Part shown: piece by piece, positions 1-8,154 of the stretch | Layout of the letters: each line of letters begins with the position of its first letter | How positions within the stretch are numbered: position 1 is the first letter of the stretch | DNA from: Bradyrhizobium glycinis | GTDB lineage: Bacteria > Pseudomonadota > Alphaproteobacteria > Rhizobiales > Xanthobacteraceae | DNA length: 64,000 bases | Assembly (NCBI RefSeq): GCF_016031655.1 | Contig: NZ_JACCHQ010000020.1 | Span: 1 to 64,000 of the forward strand | Reading direction: 5' to 3' | The notes under the pieces: model-generated | Database searches by the model: none | The model's input: the letters and a program-made list of their open reading frames with translations, nothing else | What the model was told of the DNA's origin: nothing | Position numbers and translations under genes: made by a program

Positions 1-228
1 GACCGCGCGGGCCTGGCGGAAGAGACCGGCGACCTGATGTTCGCCCTCGTCAACCTCGCCCGCCACGTAGACGCCGATCCGGAAAGCGCCCTGCGTGCGA
101 CCAACGCGAAATTCGAGCGGCGCTTTGCCTATATCGAGCGGGCGCTGGAGGCGCAGGGCCGGACACTCGAGCAGGCCTCGCTGGCGGAGATGGACGCGTT
201 GTGGAATGCAGCGAAGACCGCCACTTAG
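1..228 (+). CDS. mazG: MazG nucleoside triphosphate pyrophosphohydrolase, C-terminal part (cut by window edge)
   Basis: Only the last 75 codons are in the window; the frame is open from base 1 to a TAG at 226-228. MazG proteins hydrolyse nucleoside triphosphates to monophosphates and pyrophosphate in the cytoplasm, a house-cleaning role. The visible part has the second MazG core signature: an EETGDLMFALVNLARH stretch followed by an AL-x3-N-x-KF-x2-RF pattern, where the acidic residues coordinate Mg2+. Next to hfq and hflX this matches the usual alphaproteobacterial order, although mazG here runs toward hflX rather than with it. The N-terminal half cannot be judged. Confidence 0.9.
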   Translation, partial: DRAGLAEETGDLMFALVNLARHVDADPESALRATNAKFERRFAYIERALEAQGRTLEQASLAEMDALWNAAKTAT

Positions 229-418
229 CCAGGTGCGGTGGCAGAGAGAGAGGGCAGCACCATCCCATCGCCGATCGGTCAGCAATGTACCCCGATTCAC
301 CGGCTCGGGCGGCTCGTACGGAGAGATGCGTCAAGCCGCCGCCATGAAATTGTCACCGCAGACAGTCTAAAGTTGTATGATAATCCTGACGCAGCCACCC
401 TACGGCAGGTGAAGTGCG

Positions 419-1447
419 ATGCCATTGAAACATTATTCAGTCCTCAAGGGACGCCCGATTGCGATGCGTTTCGGCACCGGCAGGTCGCCGCACTATCAGG
501 TCCATATCGTGGCCGGCGATGAAGATTTCCGCATTGCCGTGAACGTGCAGTCGGCCGACGGCAGCGAAGTCGAATTTCTGGTGCGATCTCGTTTCGTCCA
601 TCCGATCACCGAACGACTTGCGGCACTCCCGGAGGGGCTGCACCCGCAGCCCGCCCAGCCCGGCAGCATTGCGCTGGACTTCATCCGCGGTAATCTGATG
701 CAGCCCCAGGAGATGGTGCCGCTGCCGGTGTCCGTGCCTGGGCCGGACAACGACCTCAACGAGAAGCTTGATCAGTTCGTCCAGCGCGCACTCTCGGACG
801 AAAGCGCGATGGTCTACGCGTTCGGCGAGACATGGGGCCCCGAGACCAAGGCGGACAATTATTTCGGCTTCCGGCCGGGACGCGGCATTCACGATATCCA
901 TATGAACCAGGGAAATCCCGTCGGAAGGTTCTCGGGCGACAACGGGCCGTGGCAGGACGGCGGGCTCGTGTTCGAATTCCCGGAGCGGAATCTATGGACG
1001 GCGGTCTTCCTCAAATTCCAGACGCAGGCTTGGCACACTGACGACGAGACCGGTCATCCGATCGACCTCGGCGGCGGGACGCCGACGAGGCCGCTGGATC
1101 CGACGGCCCCTCCGACAGGGGAAATGCCGGATGGGCTCGTGCGCATCGTTGCGGCACTCGTCAACGCCGTGAAGACGCCGGAGCGCGAAGTCGTCACACT
1201 GCTCAATACGGCCGATCGCGACATCGATCTCACCGGTTGGATGCTGGCCGACAAGCAGAAGAAGAAAATGGCTCTGTCGGGAAAGATCGCGGCCGGAGGC
1301 ACGCTTGCCGTGGTCGTGCAGAAGCCCATGGAATTATCGAACCAGGGCGGAATCATCTCGTTGCTGGACCAGCGCGGGATCAAGGTTCACGGTGTCGCCT
1401 ATACCAAGGCGCAAGCCAAACATCCGGGCCTGACCATTCCGTTCTGA
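419..1447 (+). CDS. DUF2278 (YukJ-like) protein with C-terminal lamin-tail-like domain
   Basis: A 342-residue protein of unknown function. Residues 1 to about 225 look like the DUF2278/YukJ family: an N-terminal KHYSVLKGR start, a PHYQVHI segment and a central GIHDIHMNQGN motif followed by an acidic, tryptophan-rich stretch. From about residue 240 to the end the pattern changes to a beta-rich module with E-V-V-T-L-L-N, D-L-T-G-W and G-I-I-S-L-L-D blocks, which is how lamin-tail (LTD) domains look. LTD modules often sit on secreted or nucleic-acid-associated proteins, but no signal peptide is seen here. It is transcribed alone and converges with hflX. Function unknown; the family call is fairly sure, the LTD call moderately so. 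Confidence 0.75.
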   Translation: MPLKHYSVLKGRPIAMRFGTGRSPHYQVHIVAGDEDFRIAVNVQSADGSEVEFLVRSRFVHPITERLAALPEGLHPQPAQPGSIALDFIRGNLMQPQEMVPLPVSVPGPDNDLNEKLDQFVQRALSDESAMVYAFGETWGPETKADNYFGFRPGRGIHDIHMNQGNPVGRFSGDNGPWQDGGLVFEFPERNLWTAVFLKFQTQAWHTDDETGHPIDLGGGTPTRPLDPTAPPTGEMPDGLVRIVAALVNAVKTPEREVVTLLNTADRDIDLTGWMLADKQKKKMALSGKIAAGGTLAVVVQKPMELSNQGGIISLLDQRGIKVHGVAYTKAQAKHPGLTIPF

Positions 1448-1452
1448 TGTGC

Positions 1453-1475
1453 CGATCACACGGCGCGTGTGATCG
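1453..1475. terminator. Hairpin between convergent DUF2278 gene and hflX
   Basis: A perfect 10-bp inverted repeat (CGATCACACG / CGTGTGATCG) with a 3-base loop starts 5 bases after the DUF2278 stop codon and lies between two converging genes. No T-run follows on either strand, so it is not a textbook intrinsic terminator. It may act as an RNA-stabilising or Rho-assisted end. Confidence 0.4.
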
Positions 1476-1524
1476 ATCGCCTGCAGGACGCGGCCGAAGC
1501 CGCGCACCAATGTGCGTCCCGCGG

Positions 1525-2907
1525 TTATGTGGCGTGATGCGGCACGGCATCGAACCTGTTGACCACAATGTCCCGCTTGGTCTCGTCCACCCGCACGGTC
1601 ATGTCGAAGCGGCCGTCGTGCAGCTCCTTCGACAGCACCTCGGCATTGCGGTGCAGCCAGCTGATGCCGGCGCCGTCAGCGGCGTCGATGGAGAGATCGA
1701 GCGTGGTTCGTTTCGCAGCGAGCCGTTGTTCGATCGCGGCGAGCAGAGCATCGATGCCCTCGCCCGACACGGCTGACACCAGCATCGCCGGATGATCCTC
1801 GGGCCTGCGCGCGGCGATGTTGAGCAGCTCTTCGCGTTGTTCGGGGGCGAAACGGTCGATCTTGTTCCAGACCTCGATGATGCGGCCGGAATCGTCCGGG
1901 TTGATGCCGAGCTGGCGCAGCACCGCGTCGACGTCGCTCTGCTGCGCCTCGGCGTCTTCATGCGAGATGTCGCGGACATGCAGGATGACGTCGGCCTCCA
2001 GCACCTCCTCCAGGGTGGCGCGGAAGGCGGCGACGAGCTGCGTCGGGAGGTTGGAGATGAAGCCGACGGTGTCCGACAGCATCGCCTTGCCGCCATGCGG
2101 CAGGGTGAGCGCCCGCAAGGTGGGATCGAGCGTCGCAAACAGCATGTCGGCCGCCTGCACGTCGGCGCGGGTCAGGCGATTGAACAGCGTCGACTTGCCG
2201 GCATTGGTGTAGCCGACCAGCGCGACGACACGATACGGCACGCGTTGGCGACCGGCGCGATGCAGCCGCCGCGTCGCCTGCACCTTTTTCAGCTCGCTCT
2301 CCAGCTTGGAGATGCGCTCCTGGATCAGGCGGCGGTCGGCCTCGATCTGGGTCTCGCCGGGCCCGCCCATGAAGCCGAAACCGCCGCGCTGGCGTTCGAG
2401 ATGGGTCCAGGAGCGCACCAGGCGCGAGCGCTGGTAGTTGAGATGGGCAAGGTCGACCTGCAGCGAGCCTTCCCTGGTCTTGGCGCGGCGGCCGAAGATT
2501 TCGAGAATGAGCCCGGTGCGGTCGAGCACCTTGGCGTGCCATTCCTTCTCGAGGTTGCGCTGCTGGATCGGCGACAACGCGCAATCCATGACCACGAGCT
2601 CGACCTCGAGGGTCTTGATCAGCCCGGCGATCTCCTCGACCTTGCCCTTACCGATATAGGTCGCGGGCCGGATCTGGCTGACCGGTGCGACGATGGCGTC
2701 GGCGATGACGAGATCGATCGCACGCGCGAGGCCGACGGCTTCATCGAGCCGGGCCTCGGTATCTCGCAGGGCATGAGTCTCCGATTCCGCGTCGGCGCTG
2801 CCCGCACGCACGCGCAAGTAGGGGCCGATGACAAGCACCCGCCCCGTCTGCGTAGCCCCTGCCGACCGCGGACGGTCGACATCCCCGTCGAAATTCCGGG
2901 GTTCCAA
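1525..2907 (-). CDS. hflX: GTPase HflX
   Basis: HflX is a ribosome-associated GTPase that splits stalled ribosomes under stress. The 460-residue product has the N-terminal HflX domain, a glycine-rich RGGFGFMGGPGETQIE motif near residue 190, a coiled segment, then the G domain with P-loop GYTNAGKST, DTVGF (G3) and NKID (G4). A C-terminal subdomain follows. The frame opens with a TTG at 2905-2907, 11 bases beyond the hfq stop, with a purine-rich GAGAG just upstream; no in-frame ATG lies near the conserved N-terminus, so TTG is taken as the start. Co-transcription with hfq is likely, as in many proteobacteria. Confidence 0.93.
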   Translation of the reverse strand: MEPRNFDGDVDRPRSAGATQTGRVLVIGPYLRVRAGSADAESETHALRDTEARLDEAVGLARAIDLVIADAIVAPVSQIRPATYIGKGKVEEIAGLIKTLEVELVVMDCALSPIQQRNLEKEWHAKVLDRTGLILEIFGRRAKTREGSLQVDLAHLNYQRSRLVRSWTHLERQRGGFGFMGGPGETQIEADRRLIQERISKLESELKKVQATRRLHRAGRQRVPYRVVALVGYTNAGKSTLFNRLTRADVQAADMLFATLDPTLRALTLPHGGKAMLSDTVGFISNLPTQLVAAFRATLEEVLEADVILHVRDISHEDAEAQQSDVDAVLRQLGINPDDSGRIIEVWNKIDRFAPEQREELLNIAARRPEDHPAMLVSAVSGEGIDALLAAIEQRLAAKRTTLDLSIDAADGAGISWLHRNAEVLSKELHDGRFDMTVRVDETKRDIVVNRFDAVPHHAT

Positions 2908-2918
2908 TCAGGTCACTC

Positions 2919-3167
2919 TCAAGCCGGCTGGTCCTCGCCGCCTTCGAACAACTGAATCGGAGCGCCCGGCATGATGGTCGAGATCGCATGCTTGTAGACG
3001 AGCTGCGAATGACCGTCGCGCCGAAGCAGCAAACAGAAATTGTCGAACCAGGTCACGATGCCCTGGAGCTTCACTCCGTTGACCAGAAAGATCGTCAGTG
3101 GCGTCTTGGTTTTGCGAACGTGATTAAGGAAGGTGTCCTGTAGGTTTTGTGCGCGGTCTGCCGCCAT
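2919..3167 (-). CDS. hfq: RNA chaperone Hfq
   Basis: An 82-residue Sm-like protein, normal length for alphaproteobacteria. Hfq forms a hexameric ring that pairs small RNAs with mRNAs and, in rhizobia, affects nif gene expression. The Sm1 part is visible as FLVNGVKLQGIVTWFDNF and the Sm2 motif as YKHAIST, which lines the uridine-binding pocket. The ATG at 3165-3167 is followed by a conventional N-terminus. It sits between ntrX and hflX on the same strand, 249 bases after ntrX; that gap contains a candidate short upstream ORF. Confidence 0.96.
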   Translation of the reverse strand: MAADRAQNLQDTFLNHVRKTKTPLTIFLVNGVKLQGIVTWFDNFCLLLRRDGHSQLVYKHAISTIMPGAPIQLFEGGEDQPA

Positions 3168-3194
3168 TGTTTTTTTCTCGCTTTGAGTTTCTTT

Positions 3195-3257
3195 TTATTG
3201 CGCCGGATGCGGCCCTCTTTGTGGAGTTCGGGGCCTCCTCCGGTTGCCGTCCTTCAT
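3195..3257 (-). CDS. Candidate 20-codon leader ORF upstream of hfq
   Basis: Within the ntrX-hfq gap there is an ATG (3255-3257) preceded at 5 bases by GAGGGGG, one of the stronger Shine-Dalgarno sequences in the area. The frame gives a 20-residue arginine- and proline-rich peptide and ends with TAA at 3195-3197, 27 bases before the hfq start. It could be a leader peptide that couples or limits hfq translation, or a chance ORF in a long untranslated leader. Nothing in the sequence proves translation. Confidence 0.3.
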   Translation of the reverse strand: MKDGNRRRPRTPQRGPHPAQ

Positions 3258-3416
3258 GAGATCCCCCTCGGAAGGAACAGCGGTTCGATTAGAGGACAGG
3301 TCGGGATATTAGGCAAGCCGCTTCAAGCGGCAGGCCCGGCCCTATTGCCCCGAAAAATTACGGAAATCGATGATTTTCTTCGCCTATTTCCGAGATGCCG
3401 CCGCAGCGTCGCAGCA

Positions 3417-4787
3417 CTAGCCGACGCCGAGCGCTTTCAACTTCCGGTGCAGGGCCGAACGTTCCATGCCAACGAACTCGGCCGTTCGAGAAATATTTCC
3501 TGAGAAACGGCTGATCTGCGCAATCAAATAGTCGCGCTCGAACACCTCGCGTGCTTCGCGCAGCGGCAGGCCCATGATGTGCTCGCCATTGTTGCTGGTC
3601 GGCATCGCCGGCACCATCGAGCCGACATCCTGCGGCAGCATATCGGCGGTGATGATGACCTCGGGCCCGCCGGCGGCCAGAATCATGACTCTTTCAACGT
3701 TATTGCGGAGCTGGCGCACATTGCCGGGCCAGACATGCGATTGCAGCACCGCCATCGCGTCCTGACCGATCTGGCGCTTGGGCAGGCCGCTGCCGGCCGA
3801 GATCTGCTCCATGAAATAGTCGATCAGTTCGGGAATGTCCTCGCGCCGCTCCGACAGTGCGGGAACGCGAATCGGCACCACCGAGAGCCGGTGGTAGAGG
3901 TCCTCGCGGAAACGGCCGGCCGCGATCTCCTCTTCGAGATTGCGTGCGGTCGATGAGATGATGCGCACGTCGACCTGCACCTTGGCGGTGCCGCCGACGC
4001 GCTGGAACGACTGCTCCACCAGCACGCGCAGGATCTTGTTCTGGGTCTCGCGCGGCATGTCCGCGATCTCGTCGATGAACAGCGTGCCGCCATGTGCCTC
4101 TTCGAGCGCGCCGGGCTTGCGCGGCTGCTCGCCATTGGACTGCTCGACGCCGAACAGCTCATGCTCCATCCGCTCGGGCGTGATCGCGGCGGCGTTGATG
4201 ACGACGAACGGACCGTCGGCGCGGCCCGAGGCGGCATGCAGCGTGCGCGCGGTCAGCTCCTTGCCGGCGCCGGCGGGGCCGACGATCAGGATGCGGCTGT
4301 TGGCCTTAGCCGCGCGCTCGATGGTCTGGCGCAGCTGGTTCATGCTGGGCGAGCGGCCGACCAGCTGGCTGGCGCTCGGGGCGAGCTGCTTCAGCTCCTT
4401 GACCTCGCGCTTCAGCCGCGAGTTCTCCAGCGCTCTGGTCGCGACCAGGATGAGGCGGTCGGCCTTGAACGGCTTCTCGATGAAGTCGTAGGCGCCGCGC
4501 TTGATCGCGGCGACCGCGGTCTCGATGTTGCCGTGGCCGGAGATCATCACGACGGGCAGATCGGCATTATCCTTCTTGACCTGCTCCAGGAGCTGCAGGC
4601 CGTCGAGCTTGGAGCCTTGCAGCCAGATATCGAGAAACACCAGATGCGGCCTGCGATTGGCAATCTCGGCGAGCGCAGTGTCGCTGTCACGTGCGGTCCT
4701 CGTGACGAACCCCTCGTCTTCGAGAATGCCCGCAACGAGATCGCGAATATCGGCCTCGTCATCGACAATCAGAATTTCACTTGCCAT
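3417..4787 (-). CDS. ntrX: Nitrogen response regulator NtrX
   Basis: A 456-residue response regulator paired with the NtrY kinase, involved in nitrogen metabolism and envelope or redox responses in alphaproteobacteria. The receiver domain (1-120) has the acidic DDE cluster, phospho-acceptor Asp53 and Lys in EKPFKA. The AAA+ domain has a modified P-loop GPAGAGKE and Walker B FIDEIAD. The GAFTGA loop that touches sigma-54 is absent: the region reads GVEQSNGEQPRKPGAL. The C-terminal Fis-type helix-turn-helix is intact. It follows ntrY by 17 bases. Absence of GAFTGA is a recognised trait of NtrX proteins, so it probably regulates without classical sigma-54 remodelling. Confidence 0.93.
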   Translation of the reverse strand: MASEILIVDDEADIRDLVAGILEDEGFVTRTARDSDTALAEIANRRPHLVFLDIWLQGSKLDGLQLLEQVKKDNADLPVVMISGHGNIETAVAAIKRGAYDFIEKPFKADRLILVATRALENSRLKREVKELKQLAPSASQLVGRSPSMNQLRQTIERAAKANSRILIVGPAGAGKELTARTLHAASGRADGPFVVINAAAITPERMEHELFGVEQSNGEQPRKPGALEEAHGGTLFIDEIADMPRETQNKILRVLVEQSFQRVGGTAKVQVDVRIISSTARNLEEEIAAGRFREDLYHRLSVVPIRVPALSERREDIPELIDYFMEQISAGSGLPKRQIGQDAMAVLQSHVWPGNVRQLRNNVERVMILAAGGPEVIITADMLPQDVGSMVPAMPTSNNGEHIMGLPLREAREVFERDYLIAQISRFSGNISRTAEFVGMERSALHRKLKALGVG

Positions 4788-4804
4788 GGATCGCGCCTGT
4801 CTTG

Positions 4805-7213
4805 TCAGCTGCCTGTTGAGGCTTCGATTTTGGTTGAATCATTGGTCTTTTCAGCCGGCTCTTTGGTTCCGGCGGCCGGCTCTTTTGTTTCCTGGGTCTC
4901 GACGGATTCCGCCGCCGTTTGCGTGATGTCGGGCTTGGAGGTTGTCCCGGTCGCGTCGTTGACCGCCGGCACTTGCTCCGTTGTCGCGGACTTCGCGGGT
5001 TGCCCTGACACGGCAAAGCGCATGCGCATCCAGGCGCCGCGCTGACCTGGGCGGAAGTCGGAGGCGTCCTTCAGCTCGATCCGCCCGCCATGGTCTTCCA
5101 GCACGCGGCCGACGATCGCAAGCCCGAGCCCGGTGCCTTTGGCGCGCGTGGTGACGTAAGGCTCGAGCAGGCGCGAGCGCGCGACCTTGGGCAGGCCGAT
5201 GCCGTTGTCGATGACGTCGATCAGCACGTCGTCGCCCTCGCGCGACACGACGACGTCGATACGGCCCTTGCCGAGCTCCTCGGGCGGGACCTGCTCGATC
5301 GCCTCGGTGGCGTTCTTGACGATGTTGGTGACCGCCTGCGAGATCAGGCGCCGATCGAACTGCGCGCGCAGCGGATCCTGCTTGAACTCGGCCTCGATGT
5401 CGATTTCGGGATGGGCGACCTTCATCAAGAAGACGGCCTGGCGCACCGTGTCGGCGACGTCCTCGCCCTCCATCACCGGCTTGGGCATCCGCGCAAAACG
5501 CGAGAACTCGTCGACCATGCGCCTGATGTCGTCGACCTGGCGGACGATGGTGTCGGTGCACTGGTCGAAGATCTGCTTGTCCTTGTCCTCGGTGATGGTC
5601 TTGCCGAACTTGCGGCGGATGCGCTCGGCCGAGAGCTGGATCGGCGTCAGTGGGTTCTTGATCTCATGCGCGATGCGGCGCGCCACGTCGCCCCAGGCCG
5701 AGGTGCGTTGCGCAGAGACCAGCTCGGTGATGTCGTCGAGTGTGATGATGTAGCTGTCGTGCGGCTGGTTCTTCTCGGCGCTGACGCGGACCGACAGGTT
5801 GCGCTCGGTGCCGTCGCGGGTGATCGTGATCTGGCCCTGCACCAGGCGCTGGGTTCCTTCCCGCGCCGTCTTCATCATCTCGTCGAGCTCGGGAAGCACG
5901 TCCGAGAGCGGATGGCCGAGCGTCTCGGCTTCGGAGTGCCCGATCAGCTTCTCGGCGGAGCGATTGAGGATGCCGACGCTGCCGGACTCGTCGACGCCGA
6001 TGATGCCGGCGCTCGCCGATGACAGCACCGCCTCGATGAAGCGGCGACGGCTGTCGATGAGGTCGCTGGCATTGACCAGCTCGTCGCGCTGGCTGCGCAA
6101 TTCCTGCGTCATCTTGTTGAAGGTCTCGCCCAGCTGGGCGAGGTCCCCTTCCGACTGATGCACCGGCACCTTCACATGGAGGTCGCCGGTCGAAACCGTA
6201 TGGGCAGCGTTCATCAGCCGCCGGATCGGCGCCACCAGCGAGTTGGCGAAGTTCAGCCCGATCAGCACCGAAGCCATGAGGATCGTCAGCGCGATCACCG
6301 CGAACATCAGCGCGAAGGCGACCTGGATGCCGAGCCTGCGCGATTCGATCTGGGCGTATTCGGCGACGCTGACCTCGGTCTGCTTAAGCTGATTGACGAC
6401 ATTCGGATCAAGTGGCCTGGCGACATAGAGGAAGGTGTCGCTGAAGGCGCGCAGGCGGATCACCGCAGCGACGAAGCTCGCATCGGGAAGCACCGCGATT
6501 TCGGGCTCGTTCTCGTTGACGTTACTGAGAAAGTCCGGCGCGGGCGGCGAATAAGCGAGCCGCATGCCGGTGTCGGCGGATTCCAGGATGTTGGTGTTCT
6601 TGTCGATGATCATCGCGCCCGGCAGGTTGCGGGACGCGGCGCTCGCCGTCAGCATCTCGCGAAACGAGCGGCGATCCTGGTCGTAGAGTGGCCGGGCATG
6701 AGCGATGTCGTTGGCCATGCCGAGAATGTCGCCGCGGATCAGCTGCGCATGGTCCTGCATATAGGCCCGCGCGATCGTTAGCGAGTTCTGGATCACCTCC
6801 TTGGTCGGCCCGGAGAACAGCCGGTCGAGGCCGCGCTCGATGGTGACATTGGCGACGACGGCGACCAGCACCGCCGGCAGCACCGCCACGATCGAGAACA
6901 GGCTGACGATCTGGACGTGGAGACGCGCCGCCGCCCTGCCCCGCCGCCGCGCCAGGATCAGCTGCCAGAGTTCCCGGACGATGATCCCCACCAGCAGCAG
7001 GATCGTGGCGGCATTGATCAGATAAAATGTGCGGACCACCCCGGGCGTCGGCTCGATCGTGCTCAGACCCGTCAGGACCAGGAAGGTCAGGAAGGCCGAC
7101 AGCAGTGCCAGCGCGACGGCAAAGGGCGCCAGCCAGCGTCGCACCGACCAACGCCGGGGCTCTTCCGCTGGGGCCGTGTCAAAGTGTGCGGCCGAGGTAT
7201 CTGCGCTGGTCAT
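4805..7213 (-). CDS. ntrY: Nitrogen sensor histidine kinase NtrY
   Basis: A membrane histidine kinase of about 802 residues. The ATG at 7211-7213 (MTSADTS) is chosen over a further upstream start because the upstream extension has no features. Three hydrophobic segments lie near the N-terminus, then a periplasmic sensor region and a fourth segment (VAFALMFAVIALTILMASVL). HAMP, PAS, the H-box AHEIKNPLTPIQL and the ATPase boxes DNGIGLP and GTGLGLAI follow in order. After the kinase core there is an unusual tail of about 65 residues rich in Thr, Glu and Lys, with repeated T-K-E-P-A units. It is expected to phosphorylate NtrX, encoded 17 bases downstream. Confidence 0.93.
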   Translation of the reverse strand: MTSADTSAAHFDTAPAEEPRRWSVRRWLAPFAVALALLSAFLTFLVLTGLSTIEPTPGVVRTFYLINAATILLLVGIIVRELWQLILARRRGRAAARLHVQIVSLFSIVAVLPAVLVAVVANVTIERGLDRLFSGPTKEVIQNSLTIARAYMQDHAQLIRGDILGMANDIAHARPLYDQDRRSFREMLTASAASRNLPGAMIIDKNTNILESADTGMRLAYSPPAPDFLSNVNENEPEIAVLPDASFVAAVIRLRAFSDTFLYVARPLDPNVVNQLKQTEVSVAEYAQIESRRLGIQVAFALMFAVIALTILMASVLIGLNFANSLVAPIRRLMNAAHTVSTGDLHVKVPVHQSEGDLAQLGETFNKMTQELRSQRDELVNASDLIDSRRRFIEAVLSSASAGIIGVDESGSVGILNRSAEKLIGHSEAETLGHPLSDVLPELDEMMKTAREGTQRLVQGQITITRDGTERNLSVRVSAEKNQPHDSYIITLDDITELVSAQRTSAWGDVARRIAHEIKNPLTPIQLSAERIRRKFGKTITEDKDKQIFDQCTDTIVRQVDDIRRMVDEFSRFARMPKPVMEGEDVADTVRQAVFLMKVAHPEIDIEAEFKQDPLRAQFDRRLISQAVTNIVKNATEAIEQVPPEELGKGRIDVVVSREGDDVLIDVIDNGIGLPKVARSRLLEPYVTTRAKGTGLGLAIVGRVLEDHGGRIELKDASDFRPGQRGAWMRMRFAVSGQPAKSATTEQVPAVNDATGTTSKPDITQTAAESVETQETKEPAAGTKEPAEKTNDSTKIEASTGS

Positions 7214-7386
7214 TCCGGCAATGATGCTGAAAACGGGTCCGCGGACGCGCGGATACTGATGTATTCGTACCACATTGTTGCCGAATTGCGACAATTCCGC
7301 GGCGCTATCTCCGCGGCCGGCCAGCACAATCCACAGGCAGATGCCGCCGAGGTGGAACGGATGCCCACCATTCCGGCTTGATCCGC

Positions 7387-7533
7387 ATGGATAGGATTTT
7401 TCTCGCGACGATGGTTTCGGCCGTTCTGCTGCTGATCGTGGCCGCCGACCTCCTGGTCAACGGCCTCGGTCTGCAGCAGCCGCCTCTGAATGTCGCGAGC
7501 GTGGTGCCGGCATCCGGCGGACTGGTCAGATAG
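7387..7533 (+). CDS. Small single-pass membrane protein, hypothetical
   Basis: A 48-codon ORF starting ATG at 7387 and ending TAG at 7531-7533. Residues 5-24 (FLATMVSAVLLLIVAADLLV) form one convincing membrane helix followed by a short tail of about 24 residues. It is divergent from ntrY and directly followed by a GC-rich hairpin, which supports a real transcription unit. No family is recognised. The short length leaves some chance that it is a random hydrophobic frame. Confidence 0.45.
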   Translation: MDRIFLATMVSAVLLLIVAADLLVNGLGLQQPPLNVASVVPASGGLVR

Positions 7534-7875
7534 ATGTGATGGCCGCGTTGCGGCCGGAATGACCAATTTGAATGTGCGGGTGGAACATTACAGTCCCCTC
7601 AGGACTTCTGCTCACCGCGTCAGCCACAACGGCCAGCGCGATCCGGACAGGCTCAGCTCTGCCTTGGTAGGGGGAGCTGAGCCACCGGCCAGCGGCTCGG
7701 GTTCTTCTCGCGGGCGCTGGCGTTCAGTGCCTCGCTCACCTCCGCGTTCCGCAGTCCCGACGCACAGCCCGCTTGGATCCTGCTTGCGACAGCGGCCGTG
7801 CTTGCCACAGCGCTACCGTCGCCTCGCGACAATTCCCACAAAAGAGACTATGCTGGATGGAGGGAGGGGCTCTCC
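7534..7875. other. Gene-free stretch before HEPN cassette
   Basis: No convincing coding frame. It contains the hairpin described at 7541-7555 and a second inverted repeat with 9-bp arms (GCTCAGCTC at 7651-7659 and GAGCTGAGC at 7674-7682). The cassette promoter is expected toward the right end, but no clear -35/-10 pair stands out. Confidence 0.5.
7541..7555 (+). terminator. GC-rich hairpin after small membrane gene
   Basis: GGCCGC-GTT-GCGGCC forms a perfect 6-bp stem with a 3-base loop, starting 8 bases after the stop codon of the small membrane ORF. There is no T-run, so termination is only suggested. Confidence 0.3.
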
Positions 7876-8154
7876 ATGGCTGATTTGCCTGATCAAGAGT
7901 TAGTAAGAATTGCGAAAAGTGTGGCTTCGGCGAATGGCGTGAGCATCGCCGACGTCCAGACTGCGCCTGCAATAGATTCGACCGGCCATTCGGCCGTCGA
8001 GATCAAGCTGGTGATTACCCAGGGTTCGTCGACCGCAATAATGGGGCGCCCCTCCGCGCGAACCGTTTCTGAGCTTATTCGAGAATTGGCTGATCGAGGA
8101 GACGACCGGCTTCCGATTGTGCGGTACGAGGAAGTAGGTGTCTCTGGCTCCTGA
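7876..8154 (+). CDS. Small partner protein of HEPN cassette (antitoxin-like candidate)
   Basis: A 92-residue soluble protein. The ATG at 7876 is preferred over an earlier in-frame ATG because GGAGGGAGGGG lies immediately upstream. It is made of an N-terminal helical part (ELVRIAKSVASANG), a central segment with alternating hydrophobic residues (VEIKLVITQG) and a C-terminal part with RLPIVRYEEVGV. It overlaps the following HEPN-like gene by 17 bases, which implies translational coupling. No catalytic motif is visible. By position it could be the antitoxin or substrate-recognition partner of the HEPN protein. That role is inference from gene arrangement. Confidence 0.65.
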   Translation: MADLPDQELVRIAKSVASANGVSIADVQTAPAIDSTGHSAVEIKLVITQGSSTAIMGRPSARTVSELIRELADRGDDRLPIVRYEEVGVSGS

